64,000 nt of DNA from a bacterium (GTDB lineage: Bacteria > Bacillota > Clostridia > Lachnospirales > Lachnospiraceae): assembly GCA_023663725.1 (NCBI GenBank), contig JAMPGX010000001.1, positions 124,001 through 188,000 on the forward strand, written 5' to 3'. The notes under the pieces are model-generated. The model worked only from the letters and a program-made list of their open reading frames with translations. It was not told the origin of the DNA and did not search any database. Every line of letters starts with the position of its first letter. Position 1 is the first letter of the stretch. This document shows, in pieces, positions 1 to 9,157 of the stretch. The position numbers and the translations under genes were made by a program.

Positions 1-135
1 GCTTTTCTTCCCTTCATTCGTACCGACATCCAATACACATACAATATTATTCTAAGGGAAAATAGGCAGGTTGACAATATCTATATTTTACAAAATTTTC
101 ATTATTTTTTCATATTTCCTGATGCCATCCACAAA

Positions 136-1095
136 TCAGAGGCTTCTGTCCCCAGTACAATCCGGCGCCGCATTCGAACTCCGCCAATATTCACATCCGG
201 CCTCCATATCCGCTTCCAGCTGCCCTTTTAGAGCCGCCACGGAGGGAAAATGTCTCTCCGGTCTGTGAAATAACAAAAGCTGCACCGCAATCTCCTCTCC
301 GTAGAGTTGCCCGTCAAAGTCATACAAAAAAGTCTCCACGCCAGGCTGCCCTGCGTCCGTGACGGTCGGCTTGCACCCCACATTGCTGATGGCGGGAAAC
401 CAGCGGTCCTTATAGCGCACTCTGGAAAAATATACGCCAAAGGGCGGCAGCAGCTTGGTCCGAGAGGGCAGCAGATTTGCCGTAGGCATCCCCAAGTCAT
501 GGCCAAACCCCGCTCCATGACACACCTCACCCTCTATGGTATAGAAATCTCCCATCAGCTCTGCCACCTGTTTCATACGACCGGCCTCCACCTGGCCGCG
601 CACATAGGTAGAACTGACCTCTCGCCCGTGAAGCTTTATCTTCTCTATCGTGTTTACGGCATATCCATAGCGCTCCCCCAGTCTCCGCAACAGAACCGCA
701 TCCCCCGCCCCCTGGCGTCCAAAGGAAACATCCTCCCCCGCCGCCACATAGCGAGTCCTCATTCGCCCCACCAATATCTCTCTCACAAACTCCTCCGGCA
801 TCATGGCGGCGGATTCCCTCGTCAGAGGAAATTCTACCAACAGCTCCACTCCCAGCTTATCAAAAGCCTTCCACTTTTCCTCTCTGGTCATCAGCTCTCT
901 GCCGTCAGAGAGACCAAAAAGCACGGCAGGAGATGGATAAAAGGTAAACACACAGGGGGCAAGTCCCCATTCCCTCTGCTCAAGCACATGTTCCAAAAGC
1001 TTTCTGTGCCCGATATGGAGACCGTCAAACTTGCCCATCGCCACCGCCGTATCCCTGTTTAATTGAAAATCCAAAGTGTTATTGATTATTTCCAC
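136..1095 (-). CDS. ribF: Bifunctional riboflavin kinase / FAD synthetase
   Basis: Converts riboflavin to FMN and then FMN to FAD in the cytoplasm. The N-terminal half is a nucleotidyltransferase fold with the GKFDGLHIGH motif near residues 22-31 (HxGH type). The C-terminal half is the riboflavin kinase domain with the GMPTANL motif near residue 202 and a GVETFLYDF segment holding the expected catalytic Glu. Length (319 aa) is normal. It starts with GTG at 1095, whose G is shared with the truB stop codon (TAGTG), so the two genes are translationally coupled. Last gene of the rimP operon visible here; ribF next to truB is standard in Firmicutes. Confidence 0.95.
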   Translation of the reverse strand: MEIINNTLDFQLNRDTAVAMGKFDGLHIGHRKLLEHVLEQREWGLAPCVFTFYPSPAVLFGLSDGRELMTREEKWKAFDKLGVELLVEFPLTRESAAMMPEEFVREILVGRMRTRYVAAGEDVSFGRQGAGDAVLLRRLGERYGYAVNTIEKIKLHGREVSSTYVRGQVEAGRMKQVAELMGDFYTIEGEVCHGAGFGHDLGMPTANLLPSRTKLLPPFGVYFSRVRYKDRWFPAISNVGCKPTVTDAGQPGVETFLYDFDGQLYGEEIAVQLLLFHRPERHFPSVAALKGQLEADMEAGCEYWRSSNAAPDCTGDRSL

Positions 1096-2012
1096 TATTC
1101 CTGCTCCAAAAACATCTTTACCGGCTGGTATCTTCCTCTGCCCTCGTCATAGGCATAGATACCCGCAAAGCTGCCATCCAACCGACAGACCCGCACCCAG
1201 CGCCCCGAAGCGTGTCGCTCCCGCTCCACCGTCTGTTCCACAGCCAGCGCATTGCCATTATTCAGAAACCTTTCCATATCCTCCCGCACATGTATCACTG
1301 GACAGCTGCCAAATACACTTTCCACCGGAGCTATGATCTCTGCCAGACGCCCCTGATCCTTAAATGCCTGTATTTGCTCCAGCGTATAGGCGTCCTCCAA
1401 CCCAAAACCACCCACACGGGTGCGGACCAAACTCTCCATGGCTCCGCCGCAGCCCAGCTTTTCCCCTATATCCGCGCACAGCGTCCGAATGTAGGTGCCC
1501 TTACTGCACACCACCCGCAGCTTCACCAGCGGCAGATCTATTCCCTGTATCTCAATCTCCGGAATCTGCACCTCCCTGGCCTGGCGCTCTACCTCTCTGC
1601 CCTCCCTGGCCAGCTCGTACAGCTTTCTGCCATTCACCTTCAAGGCGGAATACATAGGGGGAAGCTGCCAATATCCGCCCTGAAAGGACAGCACCACCTC
1701 CCGCACCCGCTCCTCGCTCGCATCCACGGGATGCCTGTCCAACACACTGCCTGTCATATCCTGCGTGTCTGTCCTCACTCCGAGGCGCAACACGGCCTCA
1801 TATTCCTTGTCCTTGTCTGTCAGCATATCGCAGAGCTTCGTGCCGCTGCCCAGACACACAGGCAACACGCCTGTGGCCTCCGGATCCAAAGTGCCGGTAT
1901 GACCGATCTTTTTCTGTCCACAGATGCCCCGCAATTTAGCTACTACATCATGGGAGGTATAGCCTCTTTCCTTATAAACGATTATTATGCCATGATACAT
2001 TTTCTCTGTCAC
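1095..2012 (-). CDS. truB: tRNA pseudouridine(55) synthase TruB
   Basis: Makes pseudouridine 55 in the T-loop of tRNAs. The catalytic Asp lies in the HTGTLDPEATGVLP motif near residues 38-51, and the DKDKEYEAVLRLGVRTDTQD segment follows as in other TruB proteins. The C-terminal part (about residues 245-305) looks like a PUA RNA-binding domain. At 305 aa it has the usual length. It sits 16 bp after nrnA and overlaps ribF by one base, in the conserved operon order. Confidence 0.95.
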   Translation of the reverse strand: MTEKMYHGIIIVYKERGYTSHDVVAKLRGICGQKKIGHTGTLDPEATGVLPVCLGSGTKLCDMLTDKDKEYEAVLRLGVRTDTQDMTGSVLDRHPVDASEERVREVVLSFQGGYWQLPPMYSALKVNGRKLYELAREGREVERQAREVQIPEIEIQGIDLPLVKLRVVCSKGTYIRTLCADIGEKLGCGGAMESLVRTRVGGFGLEDAYTLEQIQAFKDQGRLAEIIAPVESVFGSCPVIHVREDMERFLNNGNALAVEQTVERERHASGRWVRVCRLDGSFAGIYAYDEGRGRYQPVKMFLEQE

Positions 2013-2028
2013 TCCCGATATACCGCTG

Positions 2029-3009
2029 TCACAGGTGTCCCTCGATGTGAGCGCGGGCGCTGTCCTCCATCTGCTGCTTGATCTGAAGAGACAGATTGTT
2101 TACGCAGTCATGAAAGGTCCCCTTCATAGTACACCCTGCTGCGCGCATATGTCCGCCTCCGCCAAAAAATGCCGCCACCCGCGAGACGTCCACCCAGGCG
2201 TCGGAACGCAGACTCACCTTGTATTCCAACACATCTGTCTGGTGTATAAATATCGCGCAATGAATCCCCTTGATATTGAGAAGATGATTGACAATGCCGT
2301 CCAAATCCGTGTCACCCACCATATAAAAATCCATCGTTTTGCGATCCAGGCAGCTGACGATGCAGCTCCCGTCCATAAAGCGGATGCTCTCCAGAAGCAC
2401 TCTGCCCAACACCTGCGTCTGCACATAAGTTCTCTGATAAAAAGTCTCCTGTATCAACCGTGGGAAATCAAAGCCATAACGAATCAGGTCGGCGCCGATC
2501 TCCATGGTTCTGGGAGAGGTGTTGGAGTACTGAAACACACCTGTGTCATGAATCATGCCTATGTAGATGGCCTTGGCCAACTCAGCGTCCAACGCCTCCT
2601 TATCTATCAGTTCGTAGATCAGCTCGGCAGTGGAGCTTGCGTCCGGCACGACATAAAAGCTGTCGCAGGCCCCCGTATTGCTGATATGATGGTCTATATT
2701 GACGGTTCTGCGTGCCTGTTCAAAGTGCTTGACTGCTGGCGGCATCATACGTTCCGGCACGCTGTCCAGCACAAAAAAGACATCGTAGGGCTCGGCATCC
2801 TCGCATTGGCTGTCTATCTGATCAAAGCCCTTGATCTGTGCGTAGATATCAGCAGGACGCTGCAGATACACCTTCACCAGAGCCTCGGGCATCTTTTTGC
2901 GTAAATACTGATAAAGCGCCAAGCAGGAGCCCACGCAGTCGCCATCAGGCCGGACGTGTCCGGTGATGGCGATGCGGGAAGCCCCCTGGCATTCTTGTAA
3001 AATATCCAT
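2029..3009 (-). CDS. nrnA: DHH/DHHA1 phosphoesterase (NrnA-type oligoribonuclease / pAp phosphatase)
   Basis: Probably degrades short oligonucleotides and 3'-phosphoadenosine 5'-phosphate. Metal-binding motifs of the DHH superfamily are present: RPDGDCVGS near the N-terminus, VLDS, NIDHHISN and a later HDTG. The C-terminal DHHA1 domain ends with GGGGHMRAAG. The open frame reaches 3102, but the start at 3009 (MDILQECQG) is chosen because a GGGAGG ribosome binding site stands about 8 bases before it, and the longer frame would run into rbfA. It lies 16 bp after rbfA. Confidence 0.9.
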   Translation of the reverse strand: MDILQECQGASRIAITGHVRPDGDCVGSCLALYQYLRKKMPEALVKVYLQRPADIYAQIKGFDQIDSQCEDAEPYDVFFVLDSVPERMMPPAVKHFEQARRTVNIDHHISNTGACDSFYVVPDASSTAELIYELIDKEALDAELAKAIYIGMIHDTGVFQYSNTSPRTMEIGADLIRYGFDFPRLIQETFYQRTYVQTQVLGRVLLESIRFMDGSCIVSCLDRKTMDFYMVGDTDLDGIVNHLLNIKGIHCAIFIHQTDVLEYKVSLRSDAWVDVSRVAAFFGGGGHMRAAGCTMKGTFHDCVNNLSLQIKQQMEDSARAHIEGHL

Positions 3010-3025
3010 ATCACTTTCCTCCCGC

Positions 3026-3454
3026 TCAACTCTCCTCGGCAGGCTGGTCGCCGGAGTCTGCTTCCATACCAACCAGCTCTGTACACTCTCCTGCGCCTGC
3101 ATCGGCGCTGATCACCTCGTCAATTCGCTTGGACATATTTACGCCGTACTCGATAGACTGGTCCATGACAAAGGTAATCATGGGAGTATTGCGGAGGTTG
3201 ACGGTTCGCGCCAGCTGGGAACGAATAAATCCCTCTGCGCTCCTTAGACCCTGATAGGTAGCTTCTCTGGCCTCATCCCCACCCAGGACACTGATCCATG
3301 CCTTGCAGCTCTTCAGGTCCGGAGCGACCTCGACGGCCACCACGCTGGTCAGCGGACTGATGCGGGGATCCTTGATTCCGCTACGGATAATTTCTGCCAG
3401 AGCGCGCTGGACCTCTCCGTTAATGCGGGTATTTTTAATGCTGTTTTTTCTCAT
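3026..3454 (-). CDS. rbfA: 30S ribosome-binding factor RbfA
   Basis: Late 30S subunit maturation factor with a KH-like fold. The sequence from MRKNSIKNTRINGEVQRAL through DPRISPLTSVVAVEVAPDL is typical. The frame is open to 3568, but the 38 upstream codons look non-coding and contain part of the palindrome at 3501-3612, so the ATG at 3454 is preferred; the ribosome binding site (GTAGGA) is weak and close. An 8-bp GGGGAGAA/TTCTCCCC hairpin stands about 20 bases upstream of the start codon. The C-terminal tail is acidic (DAGAGECTELVGMEADSGDQ). Confidence 0.92.
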   Translation of the reverse strand: MRKNSIKNTRINGEVQRALAEIIRSGIKDPRISPLTSVVAVEVAPDLKSCKAWISVLGGDEAREATYQGLRSAEGFIRSQLARTVNLRNTPMITFVMDQSIEYGVNMSKRIDEVISADAGAGECTELVGMEADSGDQPAEES

Positions 3455-3500
3455 AAATCCTACTTTCTGTGGAGGGGAGAAAGCCTTCTCCCCGATCTGA

Positions 3501-3612
3501 CTACTATACTGACTAACGTTAAGATTTTCCAATTTCCGCACAGCACATGTCACATAATCAGGCAACATGCACTGTGCGGAAGGGAAAATCTAATCGTTAG
3601 TGAGTATAACTT
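3501..3612. repeat. Long imperfect palindrome between infB and rbfA
   Basis: Two arms of roughly 45 bases are nearly complementary. The left arm contains ACTAACGTTAAGATTTTCC and CCGCACAG; the right arm contains their complements GGAAAATCTAATCGTTAGT and CTGTGCGG. The loop is about 14 bases (around 3552-3565). In the operon mRNA it would form one long hairpin inside the infB-rbfA spacer, which is otherwise without a gene. It could be a palindromic insertion element or an RNA processing or stability element. Only one copy is in this window. Confidence 0.7.
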
Positions 3613-3685
3613 ACTTTTTCATGCATATCGTTGGCTTTGCCTGTAATGCTGCACCGGCCTGACCAGAATATGCGGCATATATGCC

Positions 3686-6600
3686 TCAGACTCTGGGGAC
3701 CTCAACCATGATATAAGCTTCCACAATATCCAATTCCTGCATCTGGTCAAAGCCCTCGAACACAAGTCCGCATTCGAAGCCTGCCTTGACTTCCTTCACA
3801 TCATCCTTGAACCGCTTCAGCGAAGCCAGGCTGCCCTCATAGATCTGATCGCCCTCGCGGGTAATGCGTATCTTACATCCTCTCTGGAATATACCGTCAA
3901 GAACATAAGATCCGGCGATATTGCCCACTGCGGATGCCTTGAATATCTGGCGCACCTCGGCATGACCGATGACCTTCTCCTCAAAGACAGGATCAAGCAT
4001 ACCTTTCATGGCAGCCTCGATATCCTCGATCACCTGATAGATCACCTTGTACAGGCGGATGTCCACACCCTCTCTCTCGGCGGTAGCCTTGGCGGTGGCG
4101 TCAGGACGAACATTGAAGCCGATGATGATAGCGTTGGAGGCGCTGGCCAGCGATACATCCGATTCGTTGATGGCGCCCACGCCGCCGTGGATACACTTCA
4201 CCACGATCTCCTCGTTGGTCAGCTTCATCAAGGACTGCTTCACCGCCTCCACGCTGCCCTGTACATCCGCCTTAACAATCAGATTGAGCTCTTTCAGATT
4301 GCCCTCCTTGATCTGAGAGAACAGATCATCCAGCGACATGCGGGATTTGGTCTCCTCTATCATTTTCTCCTTATTCTGCGCCAAATATGTCTCGGCATAA
4401 TTTTTTGCTGTTTTATCACTGTCATGGGCGATAAACACCTCGCCCGCGCTGGGTACATCCGACAGCCCCAATATCTCCACGGGGGTGGACGGCAGAGCTT
4501 CCTTCACTCTGCGGCCCTTGTCATCAATCATCGCCCGCACCTTGCCGTGGCTGGAACCTGCGGAGATAAAATCACCTACCTGCAAACGCCCCTTCTGCAC
4601 CAATACCGTTGCCACAGGGCCACGGCCTTTATCCAGCTCCGCCTCGATCACCAGACCTCTGGCTCTTCTGTCGGGATTGGCCTTCAACTCCAGAATATCG
4701 GCAGTCAGCAGTATCGTCTCCAGCAGATTGTTGATGCCCTCTCCCGTCTTGGCGGACACGGGAACAAACTCAGTGTTTCCGCCCCAATCCACGGAGATCA
4801 GCTCATGCTCGGTCAGCTCCTGTTTCACACGCTCAATGTTTGCCGCCGGCTTATCGATCTTGTTCACAGCCACCACGATCTCGATTCCCGCGGCTTTGGC
4901 ATGGTTGATGGCCTCAATGGTCTGAGGCATCACGCCGTCGTCAGCAGCCACCACCAGCACGGCGATATCCGTGGCGTTGGCGCCCCGCATACGCATGGCG
5001 GTAAATGCCTCGTGACCCGGAGTATCCAGGAACGTGATCTTGCGCTCGCCTACAGATACGGTATACGCGCCGATATGCTGCGTGATACCGCCCGCCTCTT
5101 TGTCGGTGACATTGGTTCTGCGGATGGCGTCGAGCAGTGAGGTCTTACCGTGATCCACATGACCCATGACGCAGATGACAGGGGGTCTCTCCACCAGATT
5201 CTCCTCTGCCTCCTCATCCTCCTTCAGCAGTTCCTCGATCACATCCACCTTGACTTCTCTCTCACAGAGAATCTCATATTCCATGGCGATGCTCTCCGCA
5301 TCCTCATAAGATATCTCCTGGTTCACAGTGACAATCTTGCCCTCCAGGAACAGTTTCTTGACAATCACAGAGGGCTGCAGCTTCATTTTATCCGCCAGTT
5401 CCTTGATCGTGACAGCCTCCGGCAACACGATAACCTTGATCGCCTCCTCCGCCGACTCTTCTTTCTTTTTCTCCGGCTTGATGAAGCGTCCGGGCTTATT
5501 CTTCATGGCCCCTTCGTCCTCATACATATAATCCTTGCGGCTGCGCTTATCCTTCTCCTGACTGATACGTCTCTTTTCTTCCTCTCTATGCTTCTCGCTG
5601 TCCTTGCCAGGGGCTTCGCCGCCAAAGCCCTTGCCTCCCTGCTGCTGGCCACGGAACTTGTCTCCCTGTCCTGGTCTACCGCCTCCAAAAGAGCGTCCGC
5701 CGCCGCTGTCCTTACCAAAAGCAGGCCTGCCGCCGGAAGCAGAACCGCGCCCGCCAAACTGTCCGCCACTGGTCTGTCCTCCCTGGCGATTGCCCTGGAA
5801 GCCACCGTTTCTCTGACCGTCTCTGCCACCCTGATAGCTACCGCCTCTCTGACCGTCTCTGCCACCCTGATAGCCGCTACCTCTCTGGCCGTCTCTGCCG
5901 CCCTGATAGCCGCCACCTCTCTGACCGTCTCTGCTGCCCTGGCCTGCCTGATTCGTTCCCTGAAAGCCATCGCCCCTTTGACCATCTCTGTTTCCCTGAT
6001 AACTGCCGTCTCTACGGACTGCTCTGTCCTGATTACGGTCAGCGCCTCTGTCAAAATTCTTATTTTCCTTATTGTCATAGGCCCTGTTTTGCTCTCTGGC
6101 CGGACCGCCCTGCTGCGGCCTGACGGCGGCACCCTTCTCCTGCTGCTGGGGCCTCTCCACTACGGGAGCCTGCTGTGGAGCGCTCTCCACTACCGCCTCC
6201 TCTTTGGGCTGTTTCCTGGGTTGCGGCTTTGATGGCACCATCTGGACGCTGGGGGTGGGGGAGGGCGGTGTCAGCGGCTTGATCGGCATTCTCGCCGCCG
6301 GTCTGCCGCCAGTGCCGCCATTGTTCGAACCGCCGCGGCTATTTTGGCCCTGTCTGCCCTGACCCTGCTGTTGCCCATTGCCTCTTCCCTTCTGGCTGGG
6401 CATCTTAGAATTCTGTGAATTATTCAAAAAAATAATCGTTTTCTTTTTCTTGGGAGCCGCCGGAGCCTTATTCTGCGTCGGTTTCTCCTCTATGCTCTCC
6501 TCAGAAGGTTTTTCTCTGGTCTCCACCTTTGTGTCTTCCTTTCTGCCAAAAGCTTTCCTCACAAGCTCCACATTCTCTTCCTCCACAGAGCTGTTAGCAG

Positions 6601-6697
6601 CCTTGGCCTCTATTCCTTTTTCCTGCAAAAATGCCAGGATCTCCTTACTCTGTTTGTTTACTTCTTTAGCCAATTCATGTACTTTCATTTTTGCCAT
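3686..6697 (-). CDS. infB: Translation initiation factor IF-2 with an RGG-like repeat region
   Basis: GTPase that brings initiator tRNA to the 30S subunit. An N-terminal IF2_N domain (about residues 1-50, [18 protein letters not shown]) is followed by a very long low-complexity linker (about 55-410). The second IF2_N domain (about 430-480) and the GTPase core come next, with the P-loop GHVDHGKT near 514, DTPGH near 560 and NKID near 614, then the C-terminal beta-barrel domains. Residues 232-311 are tandem G(Y/F)QGxRDGQRG units. The ATG at 6697 is preferred over the GTG at 6703 because GGGAGG is 8 bases before the ATG but only 2 before the GTG. At about 1003 aa it is long for a Firmicute IF-2. 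Confidence 0.96.
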   Translation of the reverse strand: MAKMKVHELAKEVNKQSKEILAFLQEKGIEAKAANSSVEEENVELVRKAFGRKEDTKVETREKPSEESIEEKPTQNKAPAAPKKKKTIIFLNNSQNSKMPSQKGRGNGQQQGQGRQGQNSRGGSNNGGTGGRPAARMPIKPLTPPSPTPSVQMVPSKPQPRKQPKEEAVVESAPQQAPVVERPQQQEKGAAVRPQQGGPAREQNRAYDNKENKNFDRGADRNQDRAVRRDGSYQGNRDGQRGDGFQGTNQAGQGSRDGQRGGGYQGGRDGQRGSGYQGGRDGQRGGSYQGGRDGQRNGGFQGNRQGGQTSGGQFGGRGSASGGRPAFGKDSGGGRSFGGGRPGQGDKFRGQQQGGKGFGGEAPGKDSEKHREEEKRRISQEKDKRSRKDYMYEDEGAMKNKPGRFIKPEKKKEESAEEAIKVIVLPEAVTIKELADKMKLQPSVIVKKLFLEGKIVTVNQEISYEDAESIAMEYEILCEREVKVDVIEELLKEDEEAEENLVERPPVICVMGHVDHGKTSLLDAIRRTNVTDKEAGGITQHIGAYTVSVGERKITFLDTPGHEAFTAMRMRGANATDIAVLVVAADDGVMPQTIEAINHAKAAGIEIVVAVNKIDKPAANIERVKQELTEHELISVDWGGNTEFVPVSAKTGEGINNLLETILLTADILELKANPDRRARGLVIEAELDKGRGPVATVLVQKGRLQVGDFISAGSSHGKVRAMIDDKGRRVKEALPSTPVEILGLSDVPSAGEVFIAHDSDKTAKNYAETYLAQNKEKMIEETKSRMSLDDLFSQIKEGNLKELNLIVKADVQGSVEAVKQSLMKLTNEEIVVKCIHGGVGAINESDVSLASASNAIIIGFNVRPDATAKATAEREGVDIRLYKVIYQVIEDIEAAMKGMLDPVFEEKVIGHAEVRQIFKASAVGNIAGSYVLDGIFQRGCKIRITREGDQIYEGSLASLKRFKDDVKEVKAGFECGLVFEGFDQMQELDIVEAYIMVEVPRV
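5771..6010 (-). repeat. In-frame tandem repeat of about 36 bp inside infB
   Basis: The coding strand repeats a unit of about 36 bp encoding GGRDGQRG(S/G)(G/S)YQ-type 12-residue blocks, about five times with variation, flanked by more Gly, Arg and Gln-rich sequence. Neighbouring units differ at synonymous and conservative sites, so the array is old enough to have drifted. It is coding, not a CRISPR array: there are no unrelated spacers. Confidence 0.8.
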
Positions 6698-7034
6698 GCT
6701 CACTACCTCCCTTTACCTGGCATACGCCTTCACTTTCCAGTGCCTTAACAACCGCCTTTGCCAAACCTGCATCGCATACTGCCAGAGAAGACCTCTGTTC
6801 CTTGCCGATGGCGCTGCCCAGGCTTTCCTTGGTCCCATACTGGTAAACCGGAACACCATAGTAGGAACTCTTGTCTATAAATAACTTTTTGGTATTCGCT
6901 GACGCATCCTCTGCCACGATAACCAGCATAGCGTGCCCGCTCTTTACTGCGTTCTCCGTCTGAAACTCACCGCTTACCAAATTACGCCCTCTGATTGCCA
7001 GTCCGAGCAACGATAATACTTTATTTTGCCTCAA
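6675..7034 (-). CDS. ylxQ: L7Ae/YlxQ-type ribosomal protein
   Basis: Small RNA-binding protein of the L7Ae/L30e fold (about 119 aa), regularly encoded between ylxR and infB in Firmicutes. Recognised from [19 protein letters not shown] near the N-terminus and the following [11 protein letters not shown] strand. The frame is open upstream to an ATG at 7073 that lies well inside ylxR. A TTG at 7034 (giving [11 protein letters not shown]), preceded by AGAGGAG, overlaps ylxR by 14 bases and matches the usual N-terminus better. Its 3' end overlaps the start of infB by about 23 bases. Confidence 0.85.
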   Translation of the reverse strand: MRQNKVLSLLGLAIRGRNLVSGEFQTENAVKSGHAMLVIVAEDASANTKKLFIDKSSYYGVPVYQYGTKESLGSAIGKEQRSSLAVCDAGLAKAVVKALESEGVCQVKGGSEHGKNEST

Positions 7035-7323
7035 TACTCTCCTCTTTCCCGCATACCGCGTCCAGGCCTTCAAATTCCCTGTCCAGGGTCACATACACCT
7101 CATCGGGAATGCTCATCTTAAAGGAGCGCTCCAGCCCCTTGTTCCTGCGGGCCTTCTGCAGACATTCTCTCTGTGTACAAATATATGCGCCCCTGCCATT
7201 CTTTTTTCCTGTAACATCCAGGCAGATATCACCCTCTGCGGTCTTCAGAATTCTCAGCATTTCTCTCTTGCTCTTCATCTCGCCACAGCCGATACACTGC
7301 CGCAAGGGAACCTTTTTTGCCAT
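7021..7323 (-). CDS. ylxR: YlxR (DUF448) RNA-binding protein
   Basis: A 100-residue protein of the YlxR/DUF448 family, a nucleic-acid-binding protein reported to modulate RNase P in Bacillus. The signature VPLRQCIGCGEMKSKREMLRI is at residues 4-24 and GRGAYIC is near residue 43. Start ATG at 7323, 12 bp after the nusA stop, with a GGCGGAG ribosome binding site. Conserved neighbour of nusA and infB. Confidence 0.93.
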   Translation of the reverse strand: MAKKVPLRQCIGCGEMKSKREMLRILKTAEGDICLDVTGKKNGRGAYICTQRECLQKARRNKGLERSFKMSIPDEVYVTLDREFEGLDAVCGKEESIEAK

Positions 7324-7335
7324 TGCTCCGCCCCC

Positions 7336-8508
7336 TTATTCCTGATACTCGTCTTCGTACTCACCGGCATATTCGCCATCGTACTCTCCGTCGTATTCCT
7401 CCGTGTAGTCCTCTTCTTCGTCGTAGTCCTCGTCCAGATAATCCTCATAGCGGAAGCCCGGCGCATCCTTAGCCTGAGTCTCAGACTTGATATCAATCTT
7501 GTATCCGGTAAGTCTTGCCGCCAGTCGCGCATTCTGTCCCTCCTTGCCGATAGCCAGAGAGAGCTGATAGTCCGGCACCACCACCTTGGCGGTCTTCTCG
7601 TCCGGATCCGCAAACACCGCCACTATCTTGGCCGGAGACAGCGCATTCTGAATCAGAATACCGGGGTTCTCATCCCAGTTCACAATATCAATCTTCTCCC
7701 CTCGCAGCTCCTCTACGATGGCATTGACCCTGGCGCCGTTCAAACCCACGCAGGCGCCCACCGCATCCACGTTGGGGTTATGGGACCACACTGCAAGCTT
7801 GGTGCGGCTGCCGGCCTCCCGTGCAATGCTCATGATCTCCACTGTGCCGTCCTTGATCTCTGTCACCTCTGACTCAAACAGCCTTTTGACCAGCTCCGGA
7901 TGTGTGCGGCTCACATTGATGCGAGGGCCCTTGGGCGTGTTCTTGACCTCCAGCACATACACCTTGATGCGCTCCGTGGGCATGAAGACCTCCCCCCGCA
8001 CCTGTTCGCTCTCGCTGAGCATAGCGTCCGCCTTGCCCAGGTTGATGCTGATATTGCGACCGATGTTGCGCTGCACCACGCCGGTCACCACGTCCCTCTC
8101 CTTCTCATAATACTGATTATAGATCACACTTCGCTCTTCCTCACGGATCTTCTGCAGGATCACATTCTTGGCATTCTGGGTGGCAATACGGCCAAACTCC
8201 TTGGACTTGATCTCCACATTGAGAATATCGCCCACCTGAGCCTTCTGCGAAAGCTCCTGCGCATCCTCCAGAGCGATCTGCAGTACGGGATCTTCCACGT
8301 CCTCCTTGGTCTCCACCACTTCCTTCTCCATGTAACACAGGAAATCACAGGTCTCCCGGTCAATCTCCACCTTGACATTGTCCGCCTTGCCAAAATGGTT
8401 CTTGCAGGCAGTCAGCAGTGAATTCTCTATCGCCTCAAACAGCGTCTCCTTGCTGATCTCCTTCTCCCTCTCCAGAATATCCAGTGCCTCCATCAGTTCC
8501 TTATTCAT
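7336..8508 (-). CDS. nusA: Transcription termination/antitermination factor NusA
   Basis: Binds RNA polymerase and nascent RNA and controls pausing and termination. The N-terminal RNAP-binding domain (1-130), S1 domain (about 135-200) and two KH domains are recognisable, including AREAGSRTKLAVWS, VGACVGLNGARVNAI and LAIGKEGQNARLAARLTG. The last 40 residues form a strongly acidic tail rich in Asp, Glu and Tyr. Length 390 aa; no extra C-terminal acidic repeat domains as in E. coli. Ribosome binding site GGAGGA stands before the ATG. Confidence 0.96.
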   Translation of the reverse strand: MNKELMEALDILEREKEISKETLFEAIENSLLTACKNHFGKADNVKVEIDRETCDFLCYMEKEVVETKEDVEDPVLQIALEDAQELSQKAQVGDILNVEIKSKEFGRIATQNAKNVILQKIREEERSVIYNQYYEKERDVVTGVVQRNIGRNISINLGKADAMLSESEQVRGEVFMPTERIKVYVLEVKNTPKGPRINVSRTHPELVKRLFESEVTEIKDGTVEIMSIAREAGSRTKLAVWSHNPNVDAVGACVGLNGARVNAIVEELRGEKIDIVNWDENPGILIQNALSPAKIVAVFADPDEKTAKVVVPDYQLSLAIGKEGQNARLAARLTGYKIDIKSETQAKDAPGFRYEDYLDEDYDEEEDYTEEYDGEYDGEYAGEYEDEYQE

Positions 8509-8550
8509 TTTCTACTCATCCTCCATTCCGCCCCTTCGGGCAATTCCTGC

Positions 8551-9015
8551 TTAAAAGTCGAACGCCAGCCTGACAACCGCTATGTCACTCCTGGCAAAAT
8601 TCCTCTCACCAGCTTCCCCTGAAATCACAATGCTTTTCTCATCAAAGCCCTTCAGCACGCCGACATACTCCTTGATACCATCCAGAGGCTTATACAGCCG
8701 GATCTCCACCTCCTGGCCAATGCTGGCTGCCAGATGCCTGTCCTTTTTCAGAGCACGCCCCAGCCCGGGACTGCTCACCTCCAGAATATAGGCATCGGAG
8801 ATAAAGTCCTCCTGATCCAACGCGTCGGACAACGCCCGACTCACATTCTCGCAATCCACAATACTGACGCCCTCCGGCTTGTCGATATAGGCCCGCAGAT
8901 AATAGTCGCTTCCCTCCTTCACATATTCCACATCATAGATTTCCACTCCACAGCTCTCCGCAATGGGCTGCAGCAGAGCTTCCGTCCTCGTCTCATAGCT
9001 CTCTCTCCTCGACAT
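8551..9015 (-). CDS. rimP: Ribosome maturation factor RimP
   Basis: 30S subunit assembly factor, 154 aa. The N-terminal alpha/beta domain contains GVEIYDVEYVKEGSDYYLRAYID, followed by DCENVSRALSDALDQED and YILEVSSPGLGRALK, all characteristic. The C-terminal Sm-like domain follows. First gene of the operon; its leader carries the promoter at 9103-9131 and the hairpin at 9051-9073. Confidence 0.95.
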   Translation of the reverse strand: MSRRESYETRTEALLQPIAESCGVEIYDVEYVKEGSDYYLRAYIDKPEGVSIVDCENVSRALSDALDQEDFISDAYILEVSSPGLGRALKKDRHLAASIGQEVEIRLYKPLDGIKEYVGVLKGFDEKSIVISGEAGERNFARSDIAVVRLAFDF

Positions 9016-9050
9016 GTTGATTCCCTCATCTCCTGGCTATAACATCAAGA

Positions 9051-9073
9051 AAGAGTGGCTTGCGACCACTCTT
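9051..9073 (-). terminator. Hairpin in the rimP leader / end of the glycosyltransferase unit
   Basis: On the minus strand AAGAGTGG and CCACTCTT form a perfect 8-bp stem with a 7-base loop, followed by TTCTTG rather than a clean U run. It lies downstream of the glycosyltransferase stop (9158) and also downstream of the rimP promoter (9103-9131). It could therefore end the upstream transcript and also act as a leader attenuator for the rimP-nusA-infB operon. Confidence 0.6.
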
Positions 9074-9102
9074 ACTCTAGTAATAATCTTTAATTCTTCC
9101 TA

Positions 9103-9131
9103 AGTATATGCCCTGATAGCGCTTTTGTCAA
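9103..9131 (-). promoter_or_regulatory. Consensus sigma-A promoter for the rimP operon
   Basis: On the minus strand a perfect -35 TTGACA (9126-9131) and a TATACT -10 (9103-9108) are separated by exactly 17 bases. Predicted transcription start is near 9096, about 80 bases before rimP. Confidence 0.85.
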
Positions 9132-9157
9132 TATCTATTTTTAAAAAGTGCGGGATT

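Noticed and set aside
71-268. A 65-codon open frame at the window start on the plus strand
   Set aside because: It is antisense to the ribF 3' end, has no ribosome binding site, and its sequence looks like random low-complexity translation.
5771-6010. Regular 36-bp periodicity that could suggest a CRISPR array
   Set aside because: There are no unrelated spacers, the frame stays open, and the units encode one amino-acid motif within IF-2.
3962-6232. Long open frames opposite infB (3962-5140 and 5150-6232, plus strand)
   Set aside because: They are antisense to a certain gene, have no recognisable domains, and arise from its skewed codon use and Gly/Arg repeats.
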